Positions 1-7,622 of a DNA stretch of 50,194 bases are shown here, piece after piece; the first letter of the stretch is position 1; each line of letters opens with the position of its first letter. The position numbers were made by a program, and so were the translations under genes. The stretch is from NCBI RefSeq assembly GCF_900099925.1, contig NZ_FNDE01000024.1, positions 1 through 50,194 of the forward strand. Reading direction: 5' to 3'. Origin of the DNA: Aneurinibacillus thermoaerophilus (lineage in GTDB: Bacteria > Bacillota > Bacilli > Aneurinibacillales > Aneurinibacillaceae). The notes beneath the pieces were generated by a model. It was not told the DNA's origin, made no database searches, and saw only the letters and a list, made by a program, of their open reading frames with translations.

Positions 1-182
1 GAACGTTATACATCGCAAACCTGTCCGGTTTGCGGGGCGAAAAAGAACGTGCGTGGTGCGGCTATACCCAACATCGGGACATTCACGGTGCGGCGAATCT
101 ACTGTCCAAAGTGTTGTATGAAAACCGGATTCAGTCCTTGCCGTTTGAAATTCAGAAACCCACGTATCTACGGATCGCCTAA
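1..182 (+). pseudogene. tnpB: IS200/IS605-type TnpB C-terminal fragment, frameshifted
   Basis: Frame 1 from base 1 reads ERYTSQTCPVCGAKKNVRG, the first half of the TnpB C-terminal zinc ribbon (CPxCG). After about base 57 the reading continues in another frame as CGYTQHRDIHGAANLLSKV and runs to TAA at 180-182. The residues expected between the two cysteine pairs are missing, so a short deletion has removed the middle of the zinc ribbon and shifted the frame. TnpB is an RNA-guided nuclease of IS200/IS605 elements. This copy should not give a functional C-terminus. The element's 5' part lies outside the window. The family assignment is firm; that the copy is dead is inferred from the deletion. 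Confidence 0.85.
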
Positions 183-364
183 GCGAGAAGTAGTAGATGG
201 TTTGTTCCGACCCACGCCCGTAAGGGTGTGTTGCTGAATGATTCCCCTCGCAGACGGCACGTGTCTGTGAGATCAGCGACAACCCGCTGATCGCCTGTTC
301 TACCGAGGTGGATAGTTCAGAAACCCCCACTTCAACCTATGGTATGGTAAGTGGGGAAGGTTCA
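183..364 (+). ncRNA. Probable omega-RNA / right end of the tnpB element
   Basis: TnpB elements carry their guide RNA scaffold downstream of, and overlapping, the tnpB 3' end, finishing at the transposon right end. Here the stretch after the tnpB stop holds nested stems: CAGAC/GTCTG (251-255 with 263-267), GATCAGC/GCTGATC (271-277 with 286-292) and a terminal hairpin CCCCACTT/AAGTGGGG (325-332 with 349-356), followed by AAGGTTCA. After 364 the sequence becomes AT-rich host DNA, so the element probably ends near 364 and the guide would begin there. Exact RNA ends are inferred. Confidence 0.5.
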
Positions 365-421
365 TATATAAATAATATTATTAAATCAATAAATTATCTA
401 TTGTCCTTCCTGTATAAACTA

Positions 422-450
422 TTGTATACTGTGGGAGAACAAATTATATA
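422..450 (+). promoter_or_regulatory. Sigma-A type promoter for the symporter gene
   Basis: TTGTAT at 422-427, a 17-bp spacer, and TATATA at 445-450, about 40 bp upstream of the symporter start. It lies just outside the tnpB element's right end. Confidence 0.45.
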
Positions 451-492
451 AATAATATTTTATATGTAAATTAGTTTGGAAGGAACATAAAA

Positions 493-1668
493 ATGAAAAG
501 ATTCGGTCTTTTACCAAGGTTAATTGCGGCAATTCTATTGGGTATTTTTATTGGAATGGTTAGTCCGCAGTGGGTGATCAAAATTACCGCGACTTTTAAC
601 AGTATTTTTGGTAATTTTCTGGGATTTGTCATTCCGCTCATCATTATTGGATTTGTTGCACCGGGCATAGGCGAATTAGGAAAAGGCGCAGGCAAGCTGC
701 TGGCGATTACCGCAGGGATCGCTTACGTTTCTACGATTGTGGCTGGACTTATCGCCTATGTTACGAGCGCTGTTGTACTTCCCAACATTTTGGAAGTCGG
801 CAGCATGCACTTGAACGCGAAAAATCCGGAAGAAGCGCTGGTACCGCCGTTATTCAAAGTGGACATGCCTCCTGTTATGGGAGTAATGACGGCGCTACTG
901 CTCGCGTTTACGCTTGGTCTCGGTATCGCCGCAATTAAAGGCGATACCCTAAAGAATCTAATGAATGACTTTCAGCAAATTGTGGAGAAATTGATCCGGA
1001 ATATTATTATTCCGCTGCTTCCGCTGCATATTATGGGAATTTTCGCGAATATGACATACGCTGGACAAGTGGCAATGATTATGTCCGTATTTGCCAAAGT
1101 GTTTGTAATGATTATTATTCTGCATATTGTCATCCTGTTGTTGCAGTACACGTTCGGTGGCGCGATAGCGGGAGCCAATCCGCTTAGAATGCTTAAAAAT
1201 ATGATGCCGGCGTATTTTACTGCAATCGGCACCCAATCGTCCGCAGCGACCATTCCCGTAACGTTACGCCAGACCAAAAAGAACGGTGTGCATGAGGGCT
1301 CTGCTGATTTTGTAATACCGCTCTGCGCGACCATTCATTTGTCAGGAAGTACGGTTACGCTGGTCAGTTGCTCGATGGCGGTTATGATGCTGAACGGCAT
1401 GAATACTTCGTTTGGTGCGTTATTCCCGTTTATTTTGATGCTTGGTATAACTATGGTAGCAGCCCCGGGCGTGCCAGGCGGTGCAGTGATGGCGGCTCTC
1501 GGCTTGCTCCAATCGATGCTGCATTTTGATCCGACGCTGCTTTCATTAATGATTGCGCTATACCTTGCACAGGATAGCTTTGGCACTGCGTGCAACGTAA
1601 CGGGCGACGGCGCGATTGCGCTTATGGTTAACAAGATTTCTGGACACAAATTGACACCGCAAGAATAA
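493..1668 (+). CDS. Dicarboxylate/amino acid:cation symporter (DAACS family)
   Basis: The 391-residue, very hydrophobic protein is a secondary transporter of the GltP/DctA type, expected to carry dicarboxylates or acidic or neutral amino acids with Na+ or H+ across the cytoplasmic membrane. It starts MKRFGLLPRLIAAILLGIFI. Family hallmarks are the serine-rich re-entrant loop (GTQSSAATIPV, about residues 246-256), a second loop around GVPGGAVMAAL, and the C-terminal DSFGTACNVTGDGAIALMV with the conserved aspartate/asparagine of the substrate site. It is slightly shorter than typical GltP proteins. The ATG is preceded by GGAAGGAA. It is a single gene ending in a strong terminator. The substrate cannot be told from the sequence. 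Confidence 0.88.
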   Translation: MKRFGLLPRLIAAILLGIFIGMVSPQWVIKITATFNSIFGNFLGFVIPLIIIGFVAPGIGELGKGAGKLLAITAGIAYVSTIVAGLIAYVTSAVVLPNILEVGSMHLNAKNPEEALVPPLFKVDMPPVMGVMTALLLAFTLGLGIAAIKGDTLKNLMNDFQQIVEKLIRNIIIPLLPLHIMGIFANMTYAGQVAMIMSVFAKVFVMIIILHIVILLLQYTFGGAIAGANPLRMLKNMMPAYFTAIGTQSSAATIPVTLRQTKKNGVHEGSADFVIPLCATIHLSGSTVTLVSCSMAVMMLNGMNTSFGALFPFILMLGITMVAAPGVPGGAVMAALGLLQSMLHFDPTLLSLMIALYLAQDSFGTACNVTGDGAIALMVNKISGHKLTPQE

Positions 1669-1710
1669 ACAAAGAGCTTCGGTTTTTTGTTTTTTGTGAT
1701 AGATAGCAGG

Positions 1711-1757
1711 AAAGCATATGCTGCTTTACAGTGATAAAGCAGCATATGCTTTTTTTC
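1711..1757 (+). terminator. Rho-independent terminator after the symporter
   Basis: Perfect 18-bp stem (1711-1728 with 1735-1752) around a 6-base loop, followed by a run of T. Confidence 0.9.
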
Positions 1758-1807
1758 CATGTAGTAAACGAGGATAGACTATAGGGTCAGGCAGTTTGTT
1801 GTTGTAC

Positions 1808-1852
1808 GGCGCGGTGACCGCCCGTGAAGTCGGCATTCCGGCCGTTTCTTAA
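1808..1852 (+). pseudogene. Possible remnant of a PEP-utilizing enzyme swivel domain
   Basis: A short open stretch reads GAVTAREVGIPAVS and then stops at TAA. This resembles the phosphohistidine swivel motif of PEP synthase or pyruvate phosphate dikinase type enzymes (THGAVTAREYGIPAVVG), but the phospho-accepting histidine position reads tyrosine (LYGAVTARE). There is no upstream start or supporting domain. If real, it is a small gene relic between the symporter and the HesB-like gene. The match is short, so the call is tentative. Confidence 0.3.
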
Positions 1853-2130
1853 CGGAATTCGATTTCATCCCGTTCTTTGTTGTATGTTACGACAAGGTCG
1901 GAATTATTTAAATACCAGGCGTCTTCTTTTTCGATATAGAATGTAATGCCGCCTTCCACGGTAGAAACGCCGATTTCTTTCGGCTGTTCTTTGGCAATGC
2001 CAAGCGAAAATCCGCTTTGCACAGTACTGCAACCGCCTAGACGGACAAAAAAGCGGACGGCGTCCCCTTTTTTCACATCCATTTCTTTGCGGAACCATTC
2101 CATGGCCGCAGGGTCGATAATTAGCTTCAT
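1849..2130 (-). CDS. HesB/IscA-like protein (YneR type)
   Basis: A 93-residue protein with the HesB/Fe-S biogenesis fold: MKLIIDPAAMEWFRKEM, then the strand motif VRFFVRLGGCSTVQSGFSLGIA, and a C-terminal DLVVTYNKERDEIEFR. Classical IscA carries three cysteines (one in the middle, a C-x-C near the end). Only the middle one (GGCS, residue 34) is present, as in the YneR subgroup, so canonical cluster transfer is doubtful and the role is unknown. The start is supported by AGGAGG about 9 bases upstream. It is a single gene. Confidence 0.8.
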   Translation of the reverse strand: MKLIIDPAAMEWFRKEMDVKKGDAVRFFVRLGGCSTVQSGFSLGIAKEQPKEIGVSTVEGGITFYIEKEDAWYLNNSDLVVTYNKERDEIEFR

Positions 2131-2227
2131 GCTTCATGCCTCCTTTGTTTTGCGGCAATGCGTGTATTTTTTATTGTACCATATTCCTTGCGCTTATTTA
2201 TTGTCTGGCTCTTACGTATGCCGGGTA

Positions 2228-2254
2228 AAGGAGGATAACAAGCAAATGAGTTGA
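2228..2254 (+). other. Orphan RBS and start codon (truncated gene start)
   Basis: AAAGGAGGATAACAAGCAA-ATG is an excellent translation start, but the frame reads only Met-Ser before TGA. The following bases are the IS200/IS605-like end at 2264-2297. The simplest reading is a gene whose body was lost or separated when the mobile end arrived. Confidence 0.4.
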
Positions 2255-2263
2255 CTTAGTGAA

Positions 2264-2302
2264 CTACCTACCACTTCCACCTCGCTTAGAAGTAGGGGGT
2301 TC
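2264..2302. repeat. IS200/IS605-like terminal hairpin, solo
   Basis: The sequence CTACCACTTCCACCTCGCTT, followed by AGAAGTAGGGGGTTCT, forms an imperfect hairpin (ACTTC with GAAGT, plus flanking C/G runs). It shares the layout CACTT-TCGCTT-GAAGT-GGGGGTT with 23911-23947. No transposase accompanies it. It overlaps the 3' end of the deacetylase gene on the opposite strand and encodes that protein's last dozen residues. Confidence 0.45.
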
Positions 2303-3145
2303 TAAAGTAAAATGATAGGTAAAAGATGTATCGCTTAATATATCAAACGAGAAGCCCTGTTTTTTTAACTCTGTAATAATAGCTGGCAGCGCTTGAACGG
2401 TGGTGACTTTGATCTGCGAATCATGCATTAAGACGATAATTTTTTTCTTGTTTCGGCTTTCCTTCATCACGGATTGAATAATAACGTCGCGTGGTTGGAC
2501 TTTTCGTTTGGCATCCTGGGAATCAACATTCCAATCGAAGTACTTATAGCCCTTCTGTACGCTTTGTTGGATAAGGATTTGCATTAAGGAATGTCCGCCG
2601 TATTTGCGGCTAATGTGATTATTGGAACCGCCGGGGAAACGCATAATTTTGGGCTTTTGGCCGGTTGCTTTGTATATCAGCTGTCTGAGTTTTTCCATGT
2701 CACTGTGGAAAGCGGTGGCAGAAGTATAAATATTACGATATTCGTGCGAGTAGGAGTGCAGGCCGAGCGCGTGCCCTTTGCTTACGATGCGCCGATACAT
2801 TTGCTTACCGAATTCGCTGTTGTTGCCGATAACGAAAAATGTCGCTTTTATCTTATAGCGATCCAGAATTGCGAGAATTTCTTCTGTATTGGTGGATGGA
2901 CCGTCGTCAAATGTAAGGTATGCTACTTTAGTGTTATTGTTTTGCGCTTGTTTCGCTTTTTCTAATTCTTGCTGCTTTTTTTTCAGTTCATTTCGTAGAT
3001 TTTCGTTTACCCGTTGTAATTTCTGGTTTTCGAGCTGGATCTGCTCAAGCATGCGCAGTGTGTCATAGTGTGCCTTTGCCTGCACGGACGCGTACAGAAT
3101 GAACAACATAAAAAAGACGATACCGACTGTAATCGCGTTTCTAAT
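2264..3145 (-). CDS. Membrane-anchored polysaccharide deacetylase (NodB/CE4 family)
   Basis: This enzyme probably removes acetyl groups from cell-wall GlcNAc or a similar glycan outside the membrane. The order is N-terminal membrane anchor, coiled-coil stalk (EQIQLENQKLQRVNENLRNE, with KQQELEKAK), then the NodB domain with the metal/catalytic motif YLTFDDGPS, FFVIGN, HSYSHEY, RFPGGSN, DWNVDSQD and IIVLMHDS. The first ATG (3109) has no ribosome binding site and cuts the anchor short. Twelve codons upstream an ATT (3143-3145) sits 8 bases after GGAGG (3154-3158) and gives IRNAITVGIVFFMLFILYAS, a complete signal anchor. No ATG, GTG or TTG exists between the upstream in-frame stop and 3109, so I place the start at ATT. 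The last 13 residues (LEPPTSKRGGSGR) come from an IS-like hairpin. The glycan target is inferred. Confidence 0.85.
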   Translation of the reverse strand: MRNAITVGIVFFMLFILYASVQAKAHYDTLRMLEQIQLENQKLQRVNENLRNELKKKQQELEKAKQAQNNNTKVAYLTFDDGPSTNTEEILAILDRYKIKATFFVIGNNSEFGKQMYRRIVSKGHALGLHSYSHEYRNIYTSATAFHSDMEKLRQLIYKATGQKPKIMRFPGGSNNHISRKYGGHSLMQILIQQSVQKGYKYFDWNVDSQDAKRKVQPRDVIIQSVMKESRNKKKIIVLMHDSQIKVTTVQALPAIITELKKQGFSFDILSDTSFTYHFTLEPPTSKRGGSGR

Positions 3146-3229
3146 GAGGGTCGCCTCCGTTTCTCTGAACGCTTATGTTTAGATATGTATGTCGGAGGCT
3201 TCTCTCTCATGACGCTCAAGCGTATTGAT

Positions 3230-3258
3230 TTGACAAGCGTGAGGAAAATCTGTAATAT
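3230..3258 (+). promoter_or_regulatory. Sigma-A promoter for the K+ transporter gene
   Basis: TTGACA (3230-3235), 17-bp spacer, TAATAT (3253-3258), 34 bp upstream of the KtrB-like start. A near-consensus promoter. Confidence 0.7.
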
Positions 3259-3292
3259 TCATCTGATGTAACAGGAATAAGGGGCAAAAGAC

Positions 3293-4645
3293 ATGCTGCG
3301 TAAATACGTATATAAACTTTCTCCAACGCAAATTATTGTCAGCGCTTATTTTACAGCCATTGTGATCATTACCGGGCTATTGATGTTGCCTATCAGTGTA
3401 AAACCGGGGGTCAACCTGTCATTGATAGATGCTTTGTTTACCGCTGCAAGTGCGGTGAGCGTGACTGGGCTTACGACAGTCAGCACAGCGGACACATTTA
3501 GTACATTCGGTTCTTTTGTTTTGATGCTAGCTTTTCAAATCGGTGGAATCGGCGTAATGACGCTGGGCACATTTTTCTGGATTTTGTTCGGTGCGCCCAT
3601 AGGGCTTTCGCAGCGCAGGTTGATTATGATCGACCAGAACCGGTACAATCTGTCTGGTTTGGTGCAGCTGATGAAGCTGGTGCTTGGGATGACGCTGTTG
3701 TTTGAAGCGGTAGGAACACTGATTTTCGGACTGTATTTCTATTTTGCTGGTTATTACGATACGTTTTATGCGTCTTTTTATTATGCGGTTTTTCATTCGA
3801 TTTCGACGTATACGAACGCAGGGTTTGATCTTTTTGGCAATTCGCTGATTGACTATTCTCATGACTACTTTGTTCAATCGGTAACCATGCTTCTCATCAT
3901 TCTTGGTGCCATCGGTTTCCCGGTACTGGTTGAAGTTCGTGAATATTTGTTCGGTGGCCATAATCGGTTTCGCTTTTCCTTGTATACGAAGATTACGACT
4001 GTGACGTTTCTGGTGCTGCTTGTGTTGGGCATGCTTGTAATCTGGATTACAGAAGATTCACGATATTTTGCTGAAATGTCCTGGTATGAGAAGTTTTTCC
4101 ATTCTTTATTTCTTTCAGTTACTGCACGTAGTGCCGGATTAACGACGGTTGATGTATCGGAGTTAAGCGTGGGAAGCCAGTTTGTCACCTCCATCTTGAT
4201 GTTTATCGGGGCCAGTCCTTCCAGTGTGGGAGGAGGCATCCGCACAACAACGCTTGCGGTTGTGATTTTGATGATTGTTACGTTTGCGCGTGGCCGGAGC
4301 GAGGTGCGTGTGTTTGGCCGTTCCATTCGACAGGAGGACATTATTAAAAGTTTTGTGTTTTTTGTAACAGCCTTGATGCTTGTGACAGGCGGCACGTTAG
4401 TTGTGCATATGTTAGAGGATCAAAGGTTTGAGTTGGTACATGTTATATTTGAAGTATGCTCCGCGTTTGGCACATGTGGCCTTTCCGTTGGGATTACAAG
4501 CGGTTTGTCTTACAGCAGCAAAATAATATTGGTGCTTTTGATGTATATAGGCCGAATTGGCATGATGCCGTTCTTGTCAAGTTTTACTTCGGGCAAATCA
4601 ACAGCGGACGTCCATTATCCAAAAGAAAAGATTATTATAGGCTAA
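3293..4645 (+). CDS. TrkH/KtrB family potassium uptake subunit
   Basis: A 450-residue membrane protein, the K+-translocating subunit of a Ktr system, expected to pair with a cytoplasmic RCK protein (KtrA/KtrC) that is not encoded here. The four M-P-M repeats show their pore-loop glycines: SVTGLTTV (about residue 55), YTNAGFDLF, TARSAGLTTV and SAFGTCGLSVGIT near the C-terminus. Length matches KtrB/KtrD (about 450). As a lone gene it resembles KtrD, which works with a distant KtrC. Start ATG 3293 follows AAGGGG. No c-di-AMP riboswitch signature was recognised upstream, but this was checked by eye only. Confidence 0.9.
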   Translation: MLRKYVYKLSPTQIIVSAYFTAIVIITGLLMLPISVKPGVNLSLIDALFTAASAVSVTGLTTVSTADTFSTFGSFVLMLAFQIGGIGVMTLGTFFWILFGAPIGLSQRRLIMIDQNRYNLSGLVQLMKLVLGMTLLFEAVGTLIFGLYFYFAGYYDTFYASFYYAVFHSISTYTNAGFDLFGNSLIDYSHDYFVQSVTMLLIILGAIGFPVLVEVREYLFGGHNRFRFSLYTKITTVTFLVLLVLGMLVIWITEDSRYFAEMSWYEKFFHSLFLSVTARSAGLTTVDVSELSVGSQFVTSILMFIGASPSSVGGGIRTTTLAVVILMIVTFARGRSEVRVFGRSIRQEDIIKSFVFFVTALMLVTGGTLVVHMLEDQRFELVHVIFEVCSAFGTCGLSVGITSGLSYSSKIILVLLMYIGRIGMMPFLSSFTSGKSTADVHYPKEKIIIG

Positions 4646-5200
4646 AAGCTACTAGGAAAATAGGTGTTTATCAGGCGTTTTCTTTTTCTGTCTAAATTAC
4701 TAAAAGAGGGAAAATGAGGAACTTTTTCTTGCGCGTATCCGTATATGATGTTGTAAATAAAGAGAAGGGAGGAAATAGAGGGAGTCGACTGGAATACTGA
4801 ATGCTGGATGAGACGAAGAGGTTCTCGGTATTTTACTGTATGATTTAATCGCTAAAGATAAGCTTGCGATTATTTTGTGAAAGATGGGATGGTCTGTGAA
4901 AAGACATCTTGTGTAGTAGAAGATTTCTGTTATGGTATTTATGAAAGTATTAGCAATCCACTCTCCGCATGTATCGCCTAGACGAAAGTGCTATAGAGAC
5001 TGATATAGAGCCTGTACGAGGGGTGGAGAATTCTTCACAGAAGAAGAGCAAAACACGATTGGGTGCTATATGTTTTCGACCTATTTCGAGAACCGGTTTA
5101 CCGGGAAAGAATCATATGCAGTAAAGCCAATTTTGGTCGGGGCAGGCGGCCGTGCAACTACTAGCCATGCACAGATTTTGAGAGGGAAGAGGAAGACAGT
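4646..5200. other. Long intergenic region, no gene recognised
   Basis: About 550 bases between the K+ transporter and the ABC operon. No ORF here has both a ribosome binding site and recognisable sequence; MFSTYFENRFTGKESY (from 5070) lacks an RBS. Two stem candidates are visible: TAATCGC/GCGATTA around 4846-4875, and AAGAT-GTCT/AGAC-ATCTT around 4881-4910. It may be a long 5' leader of the ABC operon; I recognise no riboswitch family. Confidence 0.4.
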
Positions 5201-5905
5201 GTGTTTGTAAACATTCGCAATGTAAGCAAGCGGTATGGAAAAAAACAAGTGCTGCAAGAGGTAAATCTGGAAATTGCAGAAGGAGAAATGTTTGGAGTCG
5301 CGGGTCACAATGGTGCGGGCAAGTCGACATTGCTTTCTATTGTCGCGGCTGTCATGAAGCCAAACAGTGGAGAAGTGCTTATTGGCGGACAGTCCGTCCA
5401 TATGCTTGGCTCTCAGGCCAAACAACAAATCGGGTATGTGCCGCAGGAACTGGCGCTGTATCCTTCCTTGCGTGGCATTGATAACTTGGCCTTTTGGGGC
5501 AGGATGTACGGTCTGCGTGGAAAAGAACTTGCACAGCGCATGGATGAGGTGGCGGAAATCATCCATTTGCGCGACAGAATTCGTGAGCGCGTCGAAGCGT
5601 ACTCCGGCGGTATGAAGCGACGGCTTAATCTTGGTGTGGCGCTGCTGCATCGGCCTAAGCTGCTGATTCTTGACGAACCGACGGCGGGAGTAGATGTCGG
5701 CTCCAGGAAACACATTTTAAAAGCTTTAAAGGAAATAAGCGAGCGGCGGTGCACGATTTTGTATACAAGCCACCATCTTGAAGAAATGAAGGCTTGTGAT
5801 CGAATCGGCGTTCTGAAATCGGGGCGATTGGTCGCCGTTGGTACACCACAAGAGGTGCAACATGAATTGGAGGGGGAACAATATGGAGACGAAGAAAAAG
5901 AGTAA
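5201..5905 (+). CDS. ABC transporter ATP-binding protein
   Basis: A 234-residue ATPase that would drive the ABC-2 type permease pair downstream. Walker A is GHNGAGKST, followed by the Q-loop region GYVPQELALYPSL, signature YSGGMKRRL, Walker B LLILDEPT, D-loop AGVD and switch histidine TSHHLEE. Starts GTG at 5201 after GAGGAAG. Its 3' end overlaps the next gene's start by about 23 bases, so the two are translationally coupled. Family members of this class (ABC-2/DrrA-like) usually export lipids, peptides or drugs. The substrate is unknown. Confidence 0.92.
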   Translation: MFVNIRNVSKRYGKKQVLQEVNLEIAEGEMFGVAGHNGAGKSTLLSIVAAVMKPNSGEVLIGGQSVHMLGSQAKQQIGYVPQELALYPSLRGIDNLAFWGRMYGLRGKELAQRMDEVAEIIHLRDRIRERVEAYSGGMKRRLNLGVALLHRPKLLILDEPTAGVDVGSRKHILKALKEISERRCTILYTSHHLEEMKACDRIGVLKSGRLVAVGTPQEVQHELEGEQYGDEEKE

Positions 5906-7553
5906 AAAATCAGTGATTATTGCGGTTGTCGTCGTATTGCTGGTCGCTTTCGGCGCTTACTTCGCGTATGCGTTTTTTGACGTATTCAAAAGCAACAAAA
6001 CGATTTATTTAGAAGCAGAAGCGAAAGAGATGAACAACCTATCCAAGAAAGTGGAAGAGTACAACAAGCAATACAATGAGTACATCGCTCCTTACCTAGA
6101 AGGGGCCGTGGAACAGAAGATGGAAATTTCCAATCTAAATATAGATATGGAAGTTCCGGATCCGCAAGTTCAGAAAGTCATGGACCTTCTCAAAGATTCC
6201 AGGTTGATCATGGAATCGAAGATGGATGACACAAACAAGAAAAATTACGTGAAAGTTAATTTCAACGTTAAAAACAGCAATCTTATTGGTGCCGAATTTT
6301 TCTATGATGCTGAGAAACTAGCCTTTGGTGCTCCGGCTTTGTATAACAAATACGGTTACTTCAACTGGAAAGACAAAGCAGTTATCAAGCAAAAATACGA
6401 CATGGACATTCCGGATAAAATACCTTCCCAAAAAGAATATGTGGAACTGATCCAGATTCCGAGCAAAGAATTAAAGCCGATTATACGTGAGTATGCCAAG
6501 CTTTACGCTGATAGCATTAAAGACGAGCAAGTAAGCGTGAAAAAAGGCGCGACGTTCGAAGAGAACGGCGTGAAATTGGCTGCCAGAGAAATTACAGTAA
6601 CATTCACTCCTGAACAATACAAACAGCTTATGAAAAACATTGTTGAAAAAATTTCCAAGGACGAAAAATTACAGGATCTTCTTTATCCTCGTTATCAAAA
6701 ATTAGTTGAATTAACAGGTAGTGGGAGATCGGAAGAGGATCTGCCAAAGCTGAGTAAAGAAGAATTCAAGAAGAAGTTCGCTGAGTTTAAAGAGGAAACG
6801 GATCGCTCCCTTAATAAGGCTGATTTTGGTGACGGGGTAAAAATGATCGTATACGTGGACAGAAATGATAATATTTTGAGCCGTACGATTGAATTTAACA
6901 ACAAAAACGCCGGCCAAAAAGATGTCCTAAAACTTGCTAGTTTCCAAGACAACGAGAAGCAGGATCGTGTTGTTTTTAACGTGTCTTCTACGAAGTCAGG
7001 AGATAGGGAAAGCATCTTTACCATCACATATGTAAACAAAAAAGACGGTGACAACAGCAAAGGCAATGTAAAATTGAATGTAACCGAAAAAATGGGCAAC
7101 ACTCCTATGTCCGATTTTAAAGCGGATGCTGATTTTACGCTTGCCAAAGATGGAAACAAGGAAAATCAGGACGTAAATATTAAGCTGTATGTCAATGGCA
7201 ACAATACGGATCCGATCGCGCTGGCATGGAAAGGAGCGACAACGGAGAACGACAAGGATAAAACACGTGCAGCCGACTACAAAGTAGAAATCAATCTGCC
7301 GAAAAATGATCCGACGATGCCGAAAAAAATAGGGTTTACTATTAAGAACGATGAGAAGTTCGATGTAGGAGAAGTAAAGCTTCCGGCGCTGGGTGTACAG
7401 AATAGCATTAATCTGGCAACGCTGACGGATCAGCAAATGATGCAAATTCAGCAGGAAATCCAGAGCAGTGTCGGCCAGTACGTGATGAAGAACATGCAAT
7501 TATTCCAGCAACTTGGCATTATGCCGCCAGGGGCCGGAAATATGGTACAGTAA
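5883..7553 (+). CDS. Large membrane-anchored extracytoplasmic protein of ABC operon (DUF6583-like)
   Basis: A 556-residue protein with a short basic cytoplasmic tail (METKKKSKKS), one membrane anchor (VIIAVVVVLLVAFGAYFAYAFF) and a long charged, lysine-rich outside domain with no cysteines in the parts read. The start is ATG 5883 behind GGAGGGGG, 45 bases inside the longest ORF, which would begin within the ATPase gene. The body looks like repeated beta-rich segments, with a glutamine/methionine-rich C-terminal tail (QQMMQIQQEIQ, then LFQQLGIMPPGAG). It resembles proteins labelled DUF6583 that sit with such ABC exporters, from memory only. A periplasm-side substrate chaperone or receptor role is plausible because it lies between the ATPase and the permeases, but the function is unknown. 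Confidence 0.75.
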   Translation: METKKKSKKSVIIAVVVVLLVAFGAYFAYAFFDVFKSNKTIYLEAEAKEMNNLSKKVEEYNKQYNEYIAPYLEGAVEQKMEISNLNIDMEVPDPQVQKVMDLLKDSRLIMESKMDDTNKKNYVKVNFNVKNSNLIGAEFFYDAEKLAFGAPALYNKYGYFNWKDKAVIKQKYDMDIPDKIPSQKEYVELIQIPSKELKPIIREYAKLYADSIKDEQVSVKKGATFEENGVKLAAREITVTFTPEQYKQLMKNIVEKISKDEKLQDLLYPRYQKLVELTGSGRSEEDLPKLSKEEFKKKFAEFKEETDRSLNKADFGDGVKMIVYVDRNDNILSRTIEFNNKNAGQKDVLKLASFQDNEKQDRVVFNVSSTKSGDRESIFTITYVNKKDGDNSKGNVKLNVTEKMGNTPMSDFKADADFTLAKDGNKENQDVNIKLYVNGNNTDPIALAWKGATTENDKDKTRAADYKVEINLPKNDPTMPKKIGFTIKNDEKFDVGEVKLPALGVQNSINLATLTDQQMMQIQQEIQSSVGQYVMKNMQLFQQLGIMPPGAGNMVQ

Positions 7554-7622
7554 GGAAAAAAGAGCAACGGGAAGGGACCGATAAGGTGCCTTCCCGAATT
7601 TGTATACAGGTAGGTTTTCATC

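Noticed and set aside
5081-5713. 210-residue minus-strand ORF antisense to the ABC ATPase
   Set aside because: Shadow of a clear ATPase gene; no RBS and no recognisable sequence.
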